From NCBI RefSeq assembly GCF_018128545.1, contig NZ_JAGSND010000021.1:1-59866 (forward strand): a DNA stretch of 59,866 nt. Direction: 5' to 3'. The notes beneath the pieces were generated by a model. The model saw only the letters and a program-made list of their open reading frames with translations. It did not search any database and was not told where the DNA came from. Positions 7,871 to 16,811 of this stretch are shown here, one piece after another; position 1 is the first letter of the stretch; every line of letters begins with the position of its first letter. Both the position numbers and the translations under genes were made by a program. This stretch comes from Sinanaerobacter chloroacetimidivorans (GTDB taxonomy: Bacteria; Bacillota; Clostridia; Peptostreptococcales; Anaerovoracaceae).

Positions 7871-10210
7871 CTATTTCTCTTTACTTGCCTTGATTGCGTT
7901 CAGTACCTTTTCCGGTGTCAAAGGCATTTCAGTAAATCTGACCCCGATAGCATCATAAACTGCATTAAAGATAGCTGGAGCCGTAGGCTGGATTGGGCCT
8001 TCTCCCGACTCCTTTCCTCCATAGGGAGCCGACGGGTCGAAGGATTCCACTATGGTCGCATCGATTTCCGGCATATCCATAGAAGTGGGCAGTTTGTAAT
8101 CATGCAGAGAAGGATTGAGAAATCTTCCATCCGGTGCGATCTTCATCTCCTCATATAACGCCTGGCCCATCCCCATCTGTATGGATCCGTGAACCTGCCC
8201 CTCTACACTCATAGGATTGATCGGCTGACCGCAATCTCCCGCTTCCGTAATCTTTGTAACCTTGACTTTACCAGTTTCCGTATCAACATCCACTTCTGCG
8301 ATCTGGGCACTGAAACCAAAGGTTGGAGAATGGCCGATATTTCCTCCCTGCTGGATCCCCTTCCTTCTCGGAGGCGTGAACTGTCCGGTACAGGTAAGAG
8401 GTCCGTTAGATTCAATATACATGGTAACCACATCAGACCATGGAACGCTTTTCTTGCTTTTTTCGTAGATAGAGTAGAACATGCCGTCCTTTACAGCCAC
8501 TTCTTCTCCTCTGCACTTCATCATGGAAGCAGCAACAGGGAAAAGCTCCGCATTGACCTTTTCTGCAGCATTTCTGATAGCCCAACCAGTGGCAAAGGTA
8601 AGACGGCTTGCAAAGGTTCCAAGATCAAAGGTTGAAATTTGAGTGTCTCTGGGCACCACTTTCACATCCTCCGTCTTGATGCCAAGGGTTTCTGCGGCCA
8701 TTTGAGCCATAACCGTATCTACACCCTGACCGATATCCGTAGCTCCGCAGAATACGGTGGCGCCATTTTCCTCATCGATCTTAATGGTAGCAACAGTATG
8801 GGGTTTATAGGAGAGATACAAGGTATAGGAGGTACCTGAGATATAATATCCTCCCGATAATCCAATACCTTTTCCATAAGGAAGCTTTCCATGTTTTTCC
8901 AGATATCCGGATCTTTCAACCACCTTATCCAGACACTTTTTATACTCCGTATGAGGAATATACATCATGCTTTTCGCAGTATATCCGGATTCAGCAGCGT
9001 TTAGTTTTCTAATTTCATAAGGGCTCATGCCAAAGTGGGCCGCAGCTTCATCCAGCATTTGTTCCATGGCAAACCTTGGCTGTACGCCGCCCAGTCCTCG
9101 ATGAGCACCGCAGGTAGGCTTATTGGTATACACCCTCTTGCCTTCAAATCTCACATTTGGTACCATGTAGGGAATATGCACCATGGAAGCCGTATAGAAA
9201 AGTACTACGATACCCCAGCCTGCATAAGCTCCGCCATCCATAATGTTGTTGAAATCGACTGCCGTAATTCTGCCTTCTTTGTCAAAGCCCATTTTAAATT
9301 TCATGTAGCAGGGATGCCTTGCGTTATTGGTTGCAAAGATTTCACTGCGTTCGTATGTAATCTTGACAGGTCTGCCGATCTTTCTGGATAATATGGCTGA
9401 GCAGAAATCAGCTTGTGATGCGACTCCCTTTCCTCCGAATCCTCCGCCGATGAGTGGAACGGTTATTCTGATTTTATTCATTGGCAGCTCCAAAACTTTG
9501 GATAGCTGTTGATGTGTATAATGCGGAACCTGACAGGTTGCATAAAGATGAAGAGTTCCCGTATTATTATCAAAATCTGCAATGGCTGATTGCGGTTCTA
9601 CAAAGGCATGGTTTACATAGGAGGAATAGTATTCCTGCTCCAGAACAAAATCGGATTCTGACAGGGCCTTTTCCGGATCTCCATATACCTGAACGCCTTC
9701 ATGGGCAATGTTGTTGGGACAGTTTTCATGGATTCGAAGATCGTCCCTCTTCAGAGCCTCTCTGGGATCAGTGACGGCTTCCAGAATCTCATATTCTACC
9801 TTAATCAGCTCCAAAGCCTTTTCCGCCGTTACTTCATCCACTGCTGCGACAGCCGCAATGCCTTCCCCCCAGTTTCTCACCTTTCCAACTGCCAAAGCAT
9901 GTTCATTGGCATTATGAGGAACGATTCCATAAGCAATGGGGCAGTCCTCACCGGTGATGACTCCCAAAACCCCATCCAACTTCAATGCTTCACTATAATC
10001 GATACTTTTAATTACCGCATGGGCATGGGGACTTCGAAGGATTTTGCCATAGGTCATTCTGGGCAGTACAAGGTCATCCGTATACTGAACCTTTCCTGTG
10101 ACCTTTGCTGCACCGTCAAGACGCGGAATGCTTCTTCCGACTTCGGTAAATTCTCTCGTATAGTCCTTGTATTCATGATATTTGTTTGATACTTCATACA
10201 TCTTTCCCAT
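7871..10210 (-). CDS. Molybdenum hydroxylase, large molybdopterin-binding subunit (xanthine dehydrogenase family)
   Basis: Catalytic subunit of a three-subunit Mo hydroxylase that inserts a water-derived oxygen into a C-H bond of its substrate. The 779-residue product shows the family layout: an N-terminal a/b hammerhead domain (about 25-150), the cofactor loop GGGFGGK (255-261), the CGAHRGLGGVQPRFAM segment, GQGVDTVMAQM, and near the C-terminus KESGEGP with Glu737 as the expected base. No signal peptide, so cytoplasmic. The start follows GAGGTGAAATAA and abuts the stop of the 2Fe-2S subunit gene. The family includes xanthine, nicotinate, aldehyde and 4-hydroxybenzoyl-CoA-acting enzymes; the neighbours (acyl-CoA dehydrogenases, CoA ligase) would fit a CoA ester or an aromatic or heterocyclic acid, but the substrate cannot be named. 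Confidence 0.88.
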   Translation of the reverse strand: MGKMYEVSNKYHEYKDYTREFTEVGRSIPRLDGAAKVTGKVQYTDDLVLPRMTYGKILRSPHAHAVIKSIDYSEALKLDGVLGVITGEDCPIAYGIVPHNANEHALAVGKVRNWGEGIAAVAAVDEVTAEKALELIKVEYEILEAVTDPREALKRDDLRIHENCPNNIAHEGVQVYGDPEKALSESDFVLEQEYYSSYVNHAFVEPQSAIADFDNNTGTLHLYATCQVPHYTHQQLSKVLELPMNKIRITVPLIGGGFGGKGVASQADFCSAILSRKIGRPVKITYERSEIFATNNARHPCYMKFKMGFDKEGRITAVDFNNIMDGGAYAGWGIVVLFYTASMVHIPYMVPNVRFEGKRVYTNKPTCGAHRGLGGVQPRFAMEQMLDEAAAHFGMSPYEIRKLNAAESGYTAKSMMYIPHTEYKKCLDKVVERSGYLEKHGKLPYGKGIGLSGGYYISGTSYTLYLSYKPHTVATIKIDEENGATVFCGATDIGQGVDTVMAQMAAETLGIKTEDVKVVPRDTQISTFDLGTFASRLTFATGWAIRNAAEKVNAELFPVAASMMKCRGEEVAVKDGMFYSIYEKSKKSVPWSDVVTMYIESNGPLTCTGQFTPPRRKGIQQGGNIGHSPTFGFSAQIAEVDVDTETGKVKVTKITEAGDCGQPINPMSVEGQVHGSIQMGMGQALYEEMKIAPDGRFLNPSLHDYKLPTSMDMPEIDATIVESFDPSAPYGGKESGEGPIQPTAPAIFNAVYDAIGVRFTEMPLTPEKVLNAIKASKEK

Positions 10211-10702
10211 TTATTTCACCTCGCCTTCTGCCAAAGCCTTTACATAGGCCTCCACTGCCTCAAAGATCAGGATATATCCCGTACAGCGGCACGTATTCCC
10301 CGCCAGGGCGCGCTTAATTTCGTCCTTTGTCGGAGTCGGATTGGTGTCAACCAACGCTTTAGAAGATAAAATCATACCGGGAGTACAGAATCCGCACTGC
10401 ACTGCACCATGATCCAGGAATGATTTCTGTAATGGGTGCAATTCTCCGGTTTCAGGATTTGCGATACCCTCAATGGTCGTAATTTTTTTACCTTGGCAGG
10501 CAATGGCCAGTTTGAGGCAGCCCAGCTGAGGCTTTCCGTCGATCAGAACGGTACAGGCACCGCAGTCTCCCTGTCCGCAGCCTTTTTTCGTACCGGTTAA
10601 ACCGATCTCTTTTCTGATGACATCTACAAGCAGATCCATGGGAGTGACTGCCACCTGATAAATCTGATCATTGATATCCAATGAAATTAATTGCTTGTTC
10701 AT
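10211..10702 (-). CDS. Molybdenum hydroxylase, 2Fe-2S subunit
   Basis: Electron-transfer subunit of 163 residues with two [2Fe-2S] centres. The plant-ferredoxin-type N-terminal cluster uses Cys42, Cys47, Cys50 and Cys62 (GCGQGDCGACTVLIDG then GC), and the C-terminal helical domain uses Cys103, Cys106, Cys138 and Cys140 (QCGFCTPG and NTCRCTGY). All eight ligands are present. It is flanked directly by the FAD subunit gene (3-bp gap) and the Mo subunit gene (no gap), so the three are made in fixed proportion. Confidence 0.92.
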   Translation of the reverse strand: MNKQLISLDINDQIYQVAVTPMDLLVDVIRKEIGLTGTKKGCGQGDCGACTVLIDGKPQLGCLKLAIACQGKKITTIEGIANPETGELHPLQKSFLDHGAVQCGFCTPGMILSSKALVDTNPTPTKDEIKRALAGNTCRCTGYILIFEAVEAYVKALAEGEVK

Positions 10703-10705
10703 CCT

Positions 10706-11590
10706 TTACGCCTCCTTTGCCGCTTCATAGGCTTCTTTTACCAATCTTCTGGCCAATGCTCCAACTACATCTCTTCTGTATTCTGCAGAAGCTCTGACAT
10801 CAGAAATAGGCTTTGCCTCGTTCTGAGCTGCTTCTCCTACTTGAAGGATCAGTTCTTCCGTTAATTTCCTGCCTTTCAGCAAAGCAGGAGTCTTCTCCGA
10901 AATCAAGGGTCTCGGTGAAACGGAGCCCATCACCAGCTTTACGTCTTTAATGGTTTCCCCATCCTGCTCCAAAACAAGATTCACCGCCATGTTTACAGCA
11001 TCAATTTCCATGGCATCTCTCAGCCCGATATATCCATAACGGCAAGCAGATTTTTTCTCAGGCTCCGGAAGTATGAACTCAACCAGGATTTCCCCGAGTT
11101 CCAGCGCGTTCTTTCGATTGCCTAAAATAAATTCTTCAATAGGAAGCTCTCTTTCCCCCTCCAGGCTTCCCAGTACTACCGATGCACCCAGCGCCGAGAG
11201 AGAAGTGGGAGTTTCTGCGGCCGGAGATGAGTGACAGCAGTTGCCGCCGATGGTGGCCATAACTCTGACCTGATTGGATCCAAGTTCCCCGGCAGCATAG
11301 GTAAGCGCACCGTATTTTGCCGCCAGTTCCTTTGAAAACTCAATTTCCGATATGGTGGTGCAGGCACCGATGCGGGCACCTTTCCCGCCTTCGCAAACAA
11401 TTCCTTTCAGTTCGGAAAGTTCACTGATATCAATAATTGCTTCCGGTTTGATCATCTTTTCCTTCATCATGATGATCAGGTCAGTACCTCCTGCCAGTAC
11501 TTTTGCCTTGTCGCCCAGGCTTTTTACCAGCTCCATTGCTTCCTTTTTCGTTTTTGGCGCATAATAATCGAATTGATTTAAAATATTCAA
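10706..11590 (-). CDS. Molybdenum hydroxylase, FAD-binding subunit
   Basis: Medium subunit (294 residues) of the Mo hydroxylase, passing electrons from the 2Fe-2S centres through FAD to an acceptor. It shows KVLAGGTDLIIMMKE (about 34-48) and ATIGGNCCHSSPAAETPTSL (about 113-132), the two FAD-contacting segments of the CoxM/xanthine dehydrogenase FAD family. The start codon is TTG at 11590 with GGAGG nine bases upstream; no other start is as well placed. First of the three subunit genes in transcription order and 31 bp after the acyl-CoA dehydrogenase gene. Confidence 0.9.
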   Translation of the reverse strand: MNILNQFDYYAPKTKKEAMELVKSLGDKAKVLAGGTDLIIMMKEKMIKPEAIIDISELSELKGIVCEGGKGARIGACTTISEIEFSKELAAKYGALTYAAGELGSNQVRVMATIGGNCCHSSPAAETPTSLSALGASVVLGSLEGERELPIEEFILGNRKNALELGEILVEFILPEPEKKSACRYGYIGLRDAMEIDAVNMAVNLVLEQDGETIKDVKLVMGSVSPRPLISEKTPALLKGRKLTEELILQVGEAAQNEAKPISDVRASAEYRRDVVGALARRLVKEAYEAAKEA

Positions 11591-11621
11591 ATCAAGCCAC
11601 CTCCTTTAAATTTAGAAATGA

Positions 11622-12746
11622 TTACTTTAATAACGAGCCTGCTATGGTTCTTTGCGGATAGTCGACAGCATTTTCTATCAGAAAAGCTCCTCTGATGTCA
11701 CGGAAATAACGCTCAATTTTCCCTTCTCTGCTGTAACCCATACCGCCATGGATCTGTACTGCATTCATTCCGGCGTCAACCCCTGCCTTCATGGCGTGCA
11801 TCTTGACATAGGCGGCCTCTTCCACATAGTTTCCGCCGGTATCTGCGCAAGCAGCTCCTTGATAGGCCATCAATCTAAGCAGATGTACCTGGGATGCGAT
11901 TTCTGCCAAAAGCCACTGTACAGCCTGGAGTCTGCCAATGGGAGCGCCAAATTGAATTCTGGTTTTGCAGTGCATGGCAGAGTCTTCCAGCATGGCATCA
12001 CCGATTCCTGCAGCCATCGCTGCAAATGCAATATCTGCTTTTGCCTGTATATCTGCTGTAATTTCAGGTCCATCCTCTTCTTTTCCCAGAAGCTCCGCCT
12101 TTGCGTGATCAAATTCCAGTTCAGCAGTGGGGAATGCTCTTAACCCTAATTTATCGATCTTATTGACGGTCTTTACTTGTGCCCCATCTACCAGGAAAAC
12201 GGAAATTCCTTTCTGTCCTGCTTCTTCTTTTGTCTGGGCAATTACCAGATAAAGATCTGCAACTCCGCCATTATAGACAAAGGTCTTTTTTCCTGTTAGG
12301 ACATAGCTGTCTCCTTCCTTTTTTGCCGTAACCTTATCGGGTCCTGATGCCAGAGCTGCTCCGGGTTCTGCAACAGCAAATCCGCCTAGTTTTTGTCCGC
12401 TTTGCAGCAAGGGAAGATATCTGCTTTTTTGATCCTGCGTACCATATTTCTGAATCGGATCCGCAGCCATAACATTATGCGTAATGGCAATGGCAGCAGC
12501 TGCAGCATTGGCTTTTCCAAAAGCTTCTGCCATCAAAACCATACTTGTAAAATCCGCACCTACTCCATTCCATTCCGAAGAGATCCGCATGCCTAGAAAA
12601 TCATTTTTTGCCATCTCCGACACGGCGGAATCAGGGTATGCCCCACTTCTGTCATCATCGTAAGCAATCGGTTCCAATTTTGATTTTGCAAAGTCAGACG
12701 CACTTTTTTTTATCATTTGCTGTTCTTTTGTCAATTCAAAGTTCAT
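11622..12746 (-). CDS. Acyl-CoA dehydrogenase family protein with atypical active-site region
   Basis: A 374-residue flavoprotein of the acyl-CoA dehydrogenase family: N-terminal helical domain opening MNFELTKEQQMIKK, middle beta domain with GGFAVAEPGAALASGPDKVTA, and C-terminal helical domain with QIHGGMGYSREGKIERYFRD. The usual YEGTNxIQR stretch is replaced by IENAVDYPQR; Glu358 aligns with the catalytic base but the flanking Gly-Thr-Asn-Gln is gone. The loss may alter substrate or partner. Preceded by AGGAGG. It follows the other acyl-CoA dehydrogenase gene by 25 bp, and the pair might form a mixed complex, as some steroid and side-chain acyl-CoA dehydrogenases do. Confidence 0.85.
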   Translation of the reverse strand: MNFELTKEQQMIKKSASDFAKSKLEPIAYDDDRSGAYPDSAVSEMAKNDFLGMRISSEWNGVGADFTSMVLMAEAFGKANAAAAAIAITHNVMAADPIQKYGTQDQKSRYLPLLQSGQKLGGFAVAEPGAALASGPDKVTAKKEGDSYVLTGKKTFVYNGGVADLYLVIAQTKEEAGQKGISVFLVDGAQVKTVNKIDKLGLRAFPTAELEFDHAKAELLGKEEDGPEITADIQAKADIAFAAMAAGIGDAMLEDSAMHCKTRIQFGAPIGRLQAVQWLLAEIASQVHLLRLMAYQGAACADTGGNYVEEAAYVKMHAMKAGVDAGMNAVQIHGGMGYSREGKIERYFRDIRGAFLIENAVDYPQRTIAGSLLK

Positions 12747-12771
12747 CTTTCACATCCTCCTAACCACTTTG

Positions 12772-13911
12772 CTATTTCAGCAAACCACCGGCAATAACCA
12801 ATCTCTGAATCTGATTTGTTCCTTCGTAGATGGAAAGAATTCTGGCATCTCTCCAAATTTTTTCTATCTCAGACTCTTTTGAATAGCCGTAGGTTCCCAT
12901 GAGATCCATGGCATCTTTTGCAACCTGCATTGCCATGTCCGTTGCGAATAGCTTTGTAATAGCAGAATGATGCGAATAGGGCTGCTTATGATCCTTCAGA
13001 ACCGCTCCTCTATGTACCAGCTGCCTTGCCGCTTCCACATGCGCCTCCATATCTGCAAGCTTAAAGGCGACGGCTTGCTGTTTTGCCAGAGGTCTGCCTC
13101 CGTCCATTCGATTTTTCACGTAATCCACTGCCGCATTTAAAGCAGCCTGACCACAGCCTACTGATTGGGCAGCCACCATAAGACGTCCGGAATCAAGGGT
13201 TTTCATGGCGATTTTCATGCCGTCCCCTTCCGCGCCCAGTAATGCAGAAGCCGGGATTTTCAGATCTTCAATGACCAGTTCCACCGTCTGTGATCCCCGG
13301 ATCCCCATTTTATCTTCAATCTTTCCTACGCGTAGTCCCGGTGTTCCGCCTTTTACAAGAAATGCACTGAGTCCTTTACTGCCCAGAGTTCTGTCTGTAG
13401 AAGCAAATATCACAAGAGAGGATTCCATATCAATGGCAAAGCCGCCCTGAGTAATGTAACATTTGGTTCCGTTTAGAATATATTCATCACCCTTTTTCAC
13501 CGCCGTGGTAGCCACAGCCCCTGCATCAGAACCTGCTCCCGGCTCTGTCAATGCGAATGATCCATATTTTCCCTCTAAAATCGGTCCAAAATGTTGTTTT
13601 TGCTGCTCTAAAGTTCCCGCTATCAATAAGGGGTAGGAGCCAAGATTATTGGCGCCAAATGCAGTAGCAAGGCCAACATCTCCTAATGCCAGCTCTTCCA
13701 TAATAATTGCGCAGCTCTTGGTATCCAGCTCAATTCCACCCACTGCTTTTGGTGCCACCAGACAGACGAGCCCTGTCTTATACCAAGCTTGAAAAAGGGT
13801 TTCCGGTACGTTGCCTGAATCGATCACCTTTAAATTGGGCTTTACGTATTCAGCCACATAATCACGCACCTTTTGCTGGAGTTCTAACTGGCCTGGTGTG
13901 TAATCAAACAT
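12772..13911 (-). CDS. Acyl-CoA dehydrogenase
   Basis: Oxidises an acyl-CoA to a 2-enoyl-CoA with FAD, passing electrons to an ETF. The 379-residue product carries FALTEPGAGSDAGA in the middle domain, DLMGTYGYSKESEIEKIWRD and YEGTNQIQR near the C-terminus with Glu363 as expected catalytic base, so it looks fully active. It is the first gene of the cluster downstream of the sigma-54 promoter at 14008-14023, which puts the predicted transcript start roughly 85 bases before its ATG. Ribosome binding site AAGGTAG. Substrate chain is not predictable from the sequence alone. Confidence 0.9.
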   Translation of the reverse strand: MFDYTPGQLELQQKVRDYVAEYVKPNLKVIDSGNVPETLFQAWYKTGLVCLVAPKAVGGIELDTKSCAIIMEELALGDVGLATAFGANNLGSYPLLIAGTLEQQKQHFGPILEGKYGSFALTEPGAGSDAGAVATTAVKKGDEYILNGTKCYITQGGFAIDMESSLVIFASTDRTLGSKGLSAFLVKGGTPGLRVGKIEDKMGIRGSQTVELVIEDLKIPASALLGAEGDGMKIAMKTLDSGRLMVAAQSVGCGQAALNAAVDYVKNRMDGGRPLAKQQAVAFKLADMEAHVEAARQLVHRGAVLKDHKQPYSHHSAITKLFATDMAMQVAKDAMDLMGTYGYSKESEIEKIWRDARILSIYEGTNQIQRLVIAGGLLK

Positions 13912-14007
13912 TCTTCTGCTACCTTCTTTCTTTCTAATTTTGTACCTTATGGTATCTCTTTCCGGTTTAATTGATAATTAATAAACAATCAAGCCGCCCC
14001 TATATAG

Positions 14008-14023
14008 AGCAACAGCCATGCCA
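14008..14023 (-). promoter_or_regulatory. Sigma-54 promoter of catabolic cluster
   Basis: On the minus strand the sequence reads TGGCATG, four bases, TTGCT, an exact match to the -24/-12 consensus TGGCAYR-N4-TTGCW. It lies 97 bp upstream of the first acyl-CoA dehydrogenase start. An activator gene and twin palindromes lie directly upstream, the classic arrangement of a sigma-54 operon. Confidence 0.85.
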
Positions 14024-14152
14024 AAGCAAATTGCATCTCTTTTAAAAAGGTACAAAGTCAAATAAGAAAGAACAAAAACAAACGAAACCAAACAAATAAA
14101 TAAATATTCTTCAGTAATTCTTAAGGTGAAATTTATAATTGAACAAAAAAAA

Positions 14153-14177
14153 ACGGTGTACACATTGTGTACACCGT
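14153..14177 (-). terminator. Terminator hairpin of the sigma-54 activator gene, also palindromic site 1
   Basis: Perfect 12-bp arms ACGGTGTACACA and TGTGTACACCGT around one base (14165). On the minus strand it is followed immediately by nine T residues, making a strong rho-independent terminator 41 bp after the activator stop codon. The core GTGTACACAATGTGTACAC is almost identical to palindrome 2, so the DNA may also be a binding site. Confidence 0.8.
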
Positions 14178-14184
14178 AAACTCT

Positions 14185-14205
14185 AGTGTACACAACGTGT
14201 ACACT
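14185..14205. promoter_or_regulatory. Palindromic candidate enhancer site 2
   Basis: AGTGTACACAACGTGTACACT has 9-bp arms and a 3-bp centre and differs from the core of palindrome 1 by one base. The two sites are centred 30 bp apart and lie about 165 and 195 bp upstream of the predicted sigma-54 transcript start, the usual position of enhancer-binding-protein sites. Palindrome 2 has no T tract, which argues that the conserved sequence is for protein binding rather than termination. Confidence 0.6.
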
Positions 14206-14217
14206 TAGATTTACAAT

Positions 14218-15660
14218 TTATTTCATTTCATGATTTCCTTTGTGAATCAAAATATCAGATTCATTGATTTGATATTTTTCAAGTTTTTTATAGAGCAGAG
14301 TACGTGATATGTTTAACATTTTTGCAGCCTGTGTCTTGTTATGATTACAGGATTTCAGCGTCTCCAGAATGGCTTCCTTTTCCAAACATTCCTTTCTCTT
14401 ACTGAGAGGCTTGCTGCTATCCTCGTAATCCGATAAGAAACTACCCTCTTTTCTGACGGTTATGGTGTCCTCCATGCCATCCTGATTTCTCAGGCATTCT
14501 AAAGTGAGAAAATCTTTTCTGGCAGCATTCATTCCTCGTTCAATAATGTTCTGCAGTTCTCTGACATTGCCGTGCCATTCCCTTTCTTTCAGATAATCAA
14601 GGGCATCTTTTGAGATTCCTTGCATATTTCGGCCCATTTGCTTGCTGAGCTTCTGAAGGATATGATTGGCCAGTAAGGGGATATCCTCGCGTCTTTTTCG
14701 GAGGGGGGGCATGACGATCGTTAGTATATTAAGGCGATAATAGAGATCTTCGCGGAATTGATCACAGTTTACCAATTTTCTCAAGGAAACATTGGACGCG
14801 GCGATTACCCGAACATCGATAGGAATACTTTCACTGGTTCCCAAACGTTCAATTTCTTTTTCCTGAAGAACTCGAAGCAGCTTTGGCTGCATCGTCAGAT
14901 TCAGATGGTTTACTTCATCCAAAAAAATACTTCCAAGATGGGCTTTCTCAAATTTTCCTCTTTTGCCGCCCTTTTTTGCACCGGTAAAGGTTCCTTCATC
15001 ATAACCGAAAAATTCCGATTCCATTAAATTATCAGGGATGGCTGAGCAGTTCACCTTTACAAAGGGAAAAACATTTCTTAGACTGCAGCTATGTATGGAA
15101 TGCGCTACCAGCTCCTTGCCGGTACCCGTCTCACCTTCTATCAGCACAGTGGAATTGGATGCTCCGGCAAAATAGATCTGTTCTTTCAGAAATTTGATAG
15201 CATCACTTTCTCCGATGATGTCCTCTACCGAATACCTTGTTCCGCTTCTTTTTCTCATTTCTCCTTTCAGAAATTCATATTCCAAAGTGATGGACTCAAT
15301 TCTTTCCAGAAAAGCATAGGCCTGATCAACACTAAGAAAAGAAGAAGAAATAAAGCAGCCTACTACTTCATCCCCGTTAAAAATGGGCATATAAGTCATA
15401 ACACCGGGCAGGTCTCTGCCATTTTTGGTTCTGATCAACATATCCCCCGTTACCGCTTTGCCTGTCCGAATTGCCGTAATTGCCCGGGAACCTTCAATGA
15501 GATCATGGTTGTAACTGCCGACGGCAACTTCACGGGGGATTCCGGTATCCTCTTCCCAGCGTTTATTTACATAGACATACTTGGCCTGTTTATCAGTTAT
15601 AGCAATGATTCCGGCTTGTTCAAATATCAGTTCCACACATTTGTCAGGTAACCCAAACAT
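14218..15660 (-). CDS. Sigma-54-dependent transcriptional activator (PAS, AAA+, Fis-type HTH)
   Basis: Bacterial enhancer-binding protein of 480 residues. Order of domains: N-terminal PAS sensor (about 8-110), AAA+ ATPase with Walker A GETGTGKE (176-183), the sigma-54 contact loop GTFTGA (223-228; the consensus is GAFTGA), Walker B SIFLDEV (244-250), and a C-terminal Fis-like HTH ending NKTQAAKMLNISRTLLYKKL. The PAS domain suggests sensing of a small ligand. ATG at 15660 is chosen because GAGGAG precedes it; frames opening earlier (to 15774) have no such site. Its gene ends 195 bp before the sigma-54 promoter of the catabolic cluster, which it most likely controls. A promoter TTGACA-18-TAAGAT lies at 15793-15822. 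Confidence 0.9.
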   Translation of the reverse strand: MFGLPDKCVELIFEQAGIIAITDKQAKYVYVNKRWEEDTGIPREVAVGSYNHDLIEGSRAITAIRTGKAVTGDMLIRTKNGRDLPGVMTYMPIFNGDEVVGCFISSSFLSVDQAYAFLERIESITLEYEFLKGEMRKRSGTRYSVEDIIGESDAIKFLKEQIYFAGASNSTVLIEGETGTGKELVAHSIHSCSLRNVFPFVKVNCSAIPDNLMESEFFGYDEGTFTGAKKGGKRGKFEKAHLGSIFLDEVNHLNLTMQPKLLRVLQEKEIERLGTSESIPIDVRVIAASNVSLRKLVNCDQFREDLYYRLNILTIVMPPLRKRREDIPLLANHILQKLSKQMGRNMQGISKDALDYLKEREWHGNVRELQNIIERGMNAARKDFLTLECLRNQDGMEDTITVRKEGSFLSDYEDSSKPLSKRKECLEKEAILETLKSCNHNKTQAAKMLNISRTLLYKKLEKYQINESDILIHKGNHEMK

Positions 15661-15792
15661 AACTTGCTCCTCTACCCACATTACAACCAACAGCAAAAAC
15701 GAACGTTTATAATTTTGCATGTAATTACATCTATAATCATATGCCAGAATTACATACAGTTGTAAAATACCCACAATCTTCTAGTTTTTTTA

Positions 15793-15822
15793 ATCTTACT
15801 ACGAAGTAATTTAGAATGTCAA
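15793..15822 (-). promoter_or_regulatory. Sigma-70-type promoter of activator gene
   Basis: Minus strand -35 TTGACA (15817-15822), 18-bp spacer, -10 TAAGAT (15793-15798). It leaves a leader of about 125 bases before the activator start codon at 15660. Confidence 0.5.
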
Positions 15823-15878
15823 TGTGAAGTTTTTGTCGAACAAATCGGGGAGACTGGTTATAAGACCCTTAAATATTA

Positions 15879-16811
15879 TTAATATGATTCCTTTTCCTTT
15901 AAAATTGCACGGATTACATTTTTGCCATTCACTTCAAAAGCTTCTTCCGGCTGTTGATTCAAGCGGATTCCATGCCAATACCTTTCTTTATAAGCGCGAT
16001 AGATTTCCTCTTCCGAAGCGCCTTTTTCGGATAAGTCCGTGATTAAATTTCTGCAGGTTTCAGCAGCCGACTTTGACAGGTTCCAATAGTTCTCCGCTAT
16101 ATCTTTTGCAACCATTCCATAATGAGGAGCAATGATCCTTTTCGCGCCTACCTTTTCTCCCTTTTCAATGGATTTCATGGTATCCCGATATCCCTTCAGC
16201 ATGGACATCATCATTTCTCCCCGTGGACTGAGACACCCCATAGTCTCCGCCGGAAATAGGATATCATCCGGTTCCATGTAGAAGCTCAGAGAACAGTTTG
16301 TGTGGCCGGGAGTTTCCAATACCCGAAGAGCTGCACTTCCTAAATCAATCAGGTCACCCTCTTTGATCACATCATCAACATGGATATCTTTATCCATATA
16401 ATTCAGGTCTGCATCATTGAAGTCAAAATCCACATCCCAAAAAGGCTCCATTTTTTGATAGGATTCTAAAGCTGTGCAGGAAAGCTCATGAATGGTTTTC
16501 AGAGCATTTTTCTTTGTAAAAACTTCTTTTGCATAAGAAGCACCAAGCACTTTTGCCGCTGGCCAGGCCTGTTTCAGGTAAGGCAGGCCCCCTATATGAT
16601 CATAATGGGAATGGGAGATAATAATATAATCCAGACTTCGACCCGCTGGCAGCTCTTTCTTTACGTTTTCAACCAGCTTTTTCCCGCAGAAAGCCATGCC
16701 GCATTCCATGACGGCGGTTTTTTTATCTCCGACGATAAGCAATACTTCCCCGCCGGGTCCTGCTGTCACTCTTTTTATATGTTCAGCAAATTCAAATCTT
16801 TCTTTATTCAT
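15879..16811 (-). CDS. MBL-fold metallo-hydrolase
   Basis: A 310-residue metallo-beta-lactamase-fold hydrolase with the metal motif HSHYDHIGG (about 67-75, HxHxDH), a later metal-binding histidine in ETPGHTNCSLSF and another in APHYG. The C-terminal 70 residues are helical and family-specific. Members of this fold hydrolyse many ester, thioester and lactone substrates, so function cannot be named. It overlaps the end of the YkvI-like gene by 8 bp and is the last gene of the ilvC-led operon. Confidence 0.8.
   Translation of the reverse strand: MNKERFEFAEHIKRVTAGPGGEVLLIVGDKKTAVMECGMAFCGKKLVENVKKELPAGRSLDYIIISHSHYDHIGGLPYLKQAWPAAKVLGASYAKEVFTKKNALKTIHELSCTALESYQKMEPFWDVDFDFNDADLNYMDKDIHVDDVIKEGDLIDLGSAALRVLETPGHTNCSLSFYMEPDDILFPAETMGCLSPRGEMMMSMLKGYRDTMKSIEKGEKVGAKRIIAPHYGMVAKDIAENYWNLSKSAAETCRNLITDLSEKGASEEEIYRAYKERYWHGIRLNQQPEEAFEVNGKNVIRAILKEKESY

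Noticed and set aside
13978..14193. 71-codon minus-strand frame between the activator and the acyl-CoA dehydrogenase gene
   Set aside because: Its start lies inside the terminator/palindrome region, there is no ribosome binding site, and it overlaps the sigma-54 promoter.
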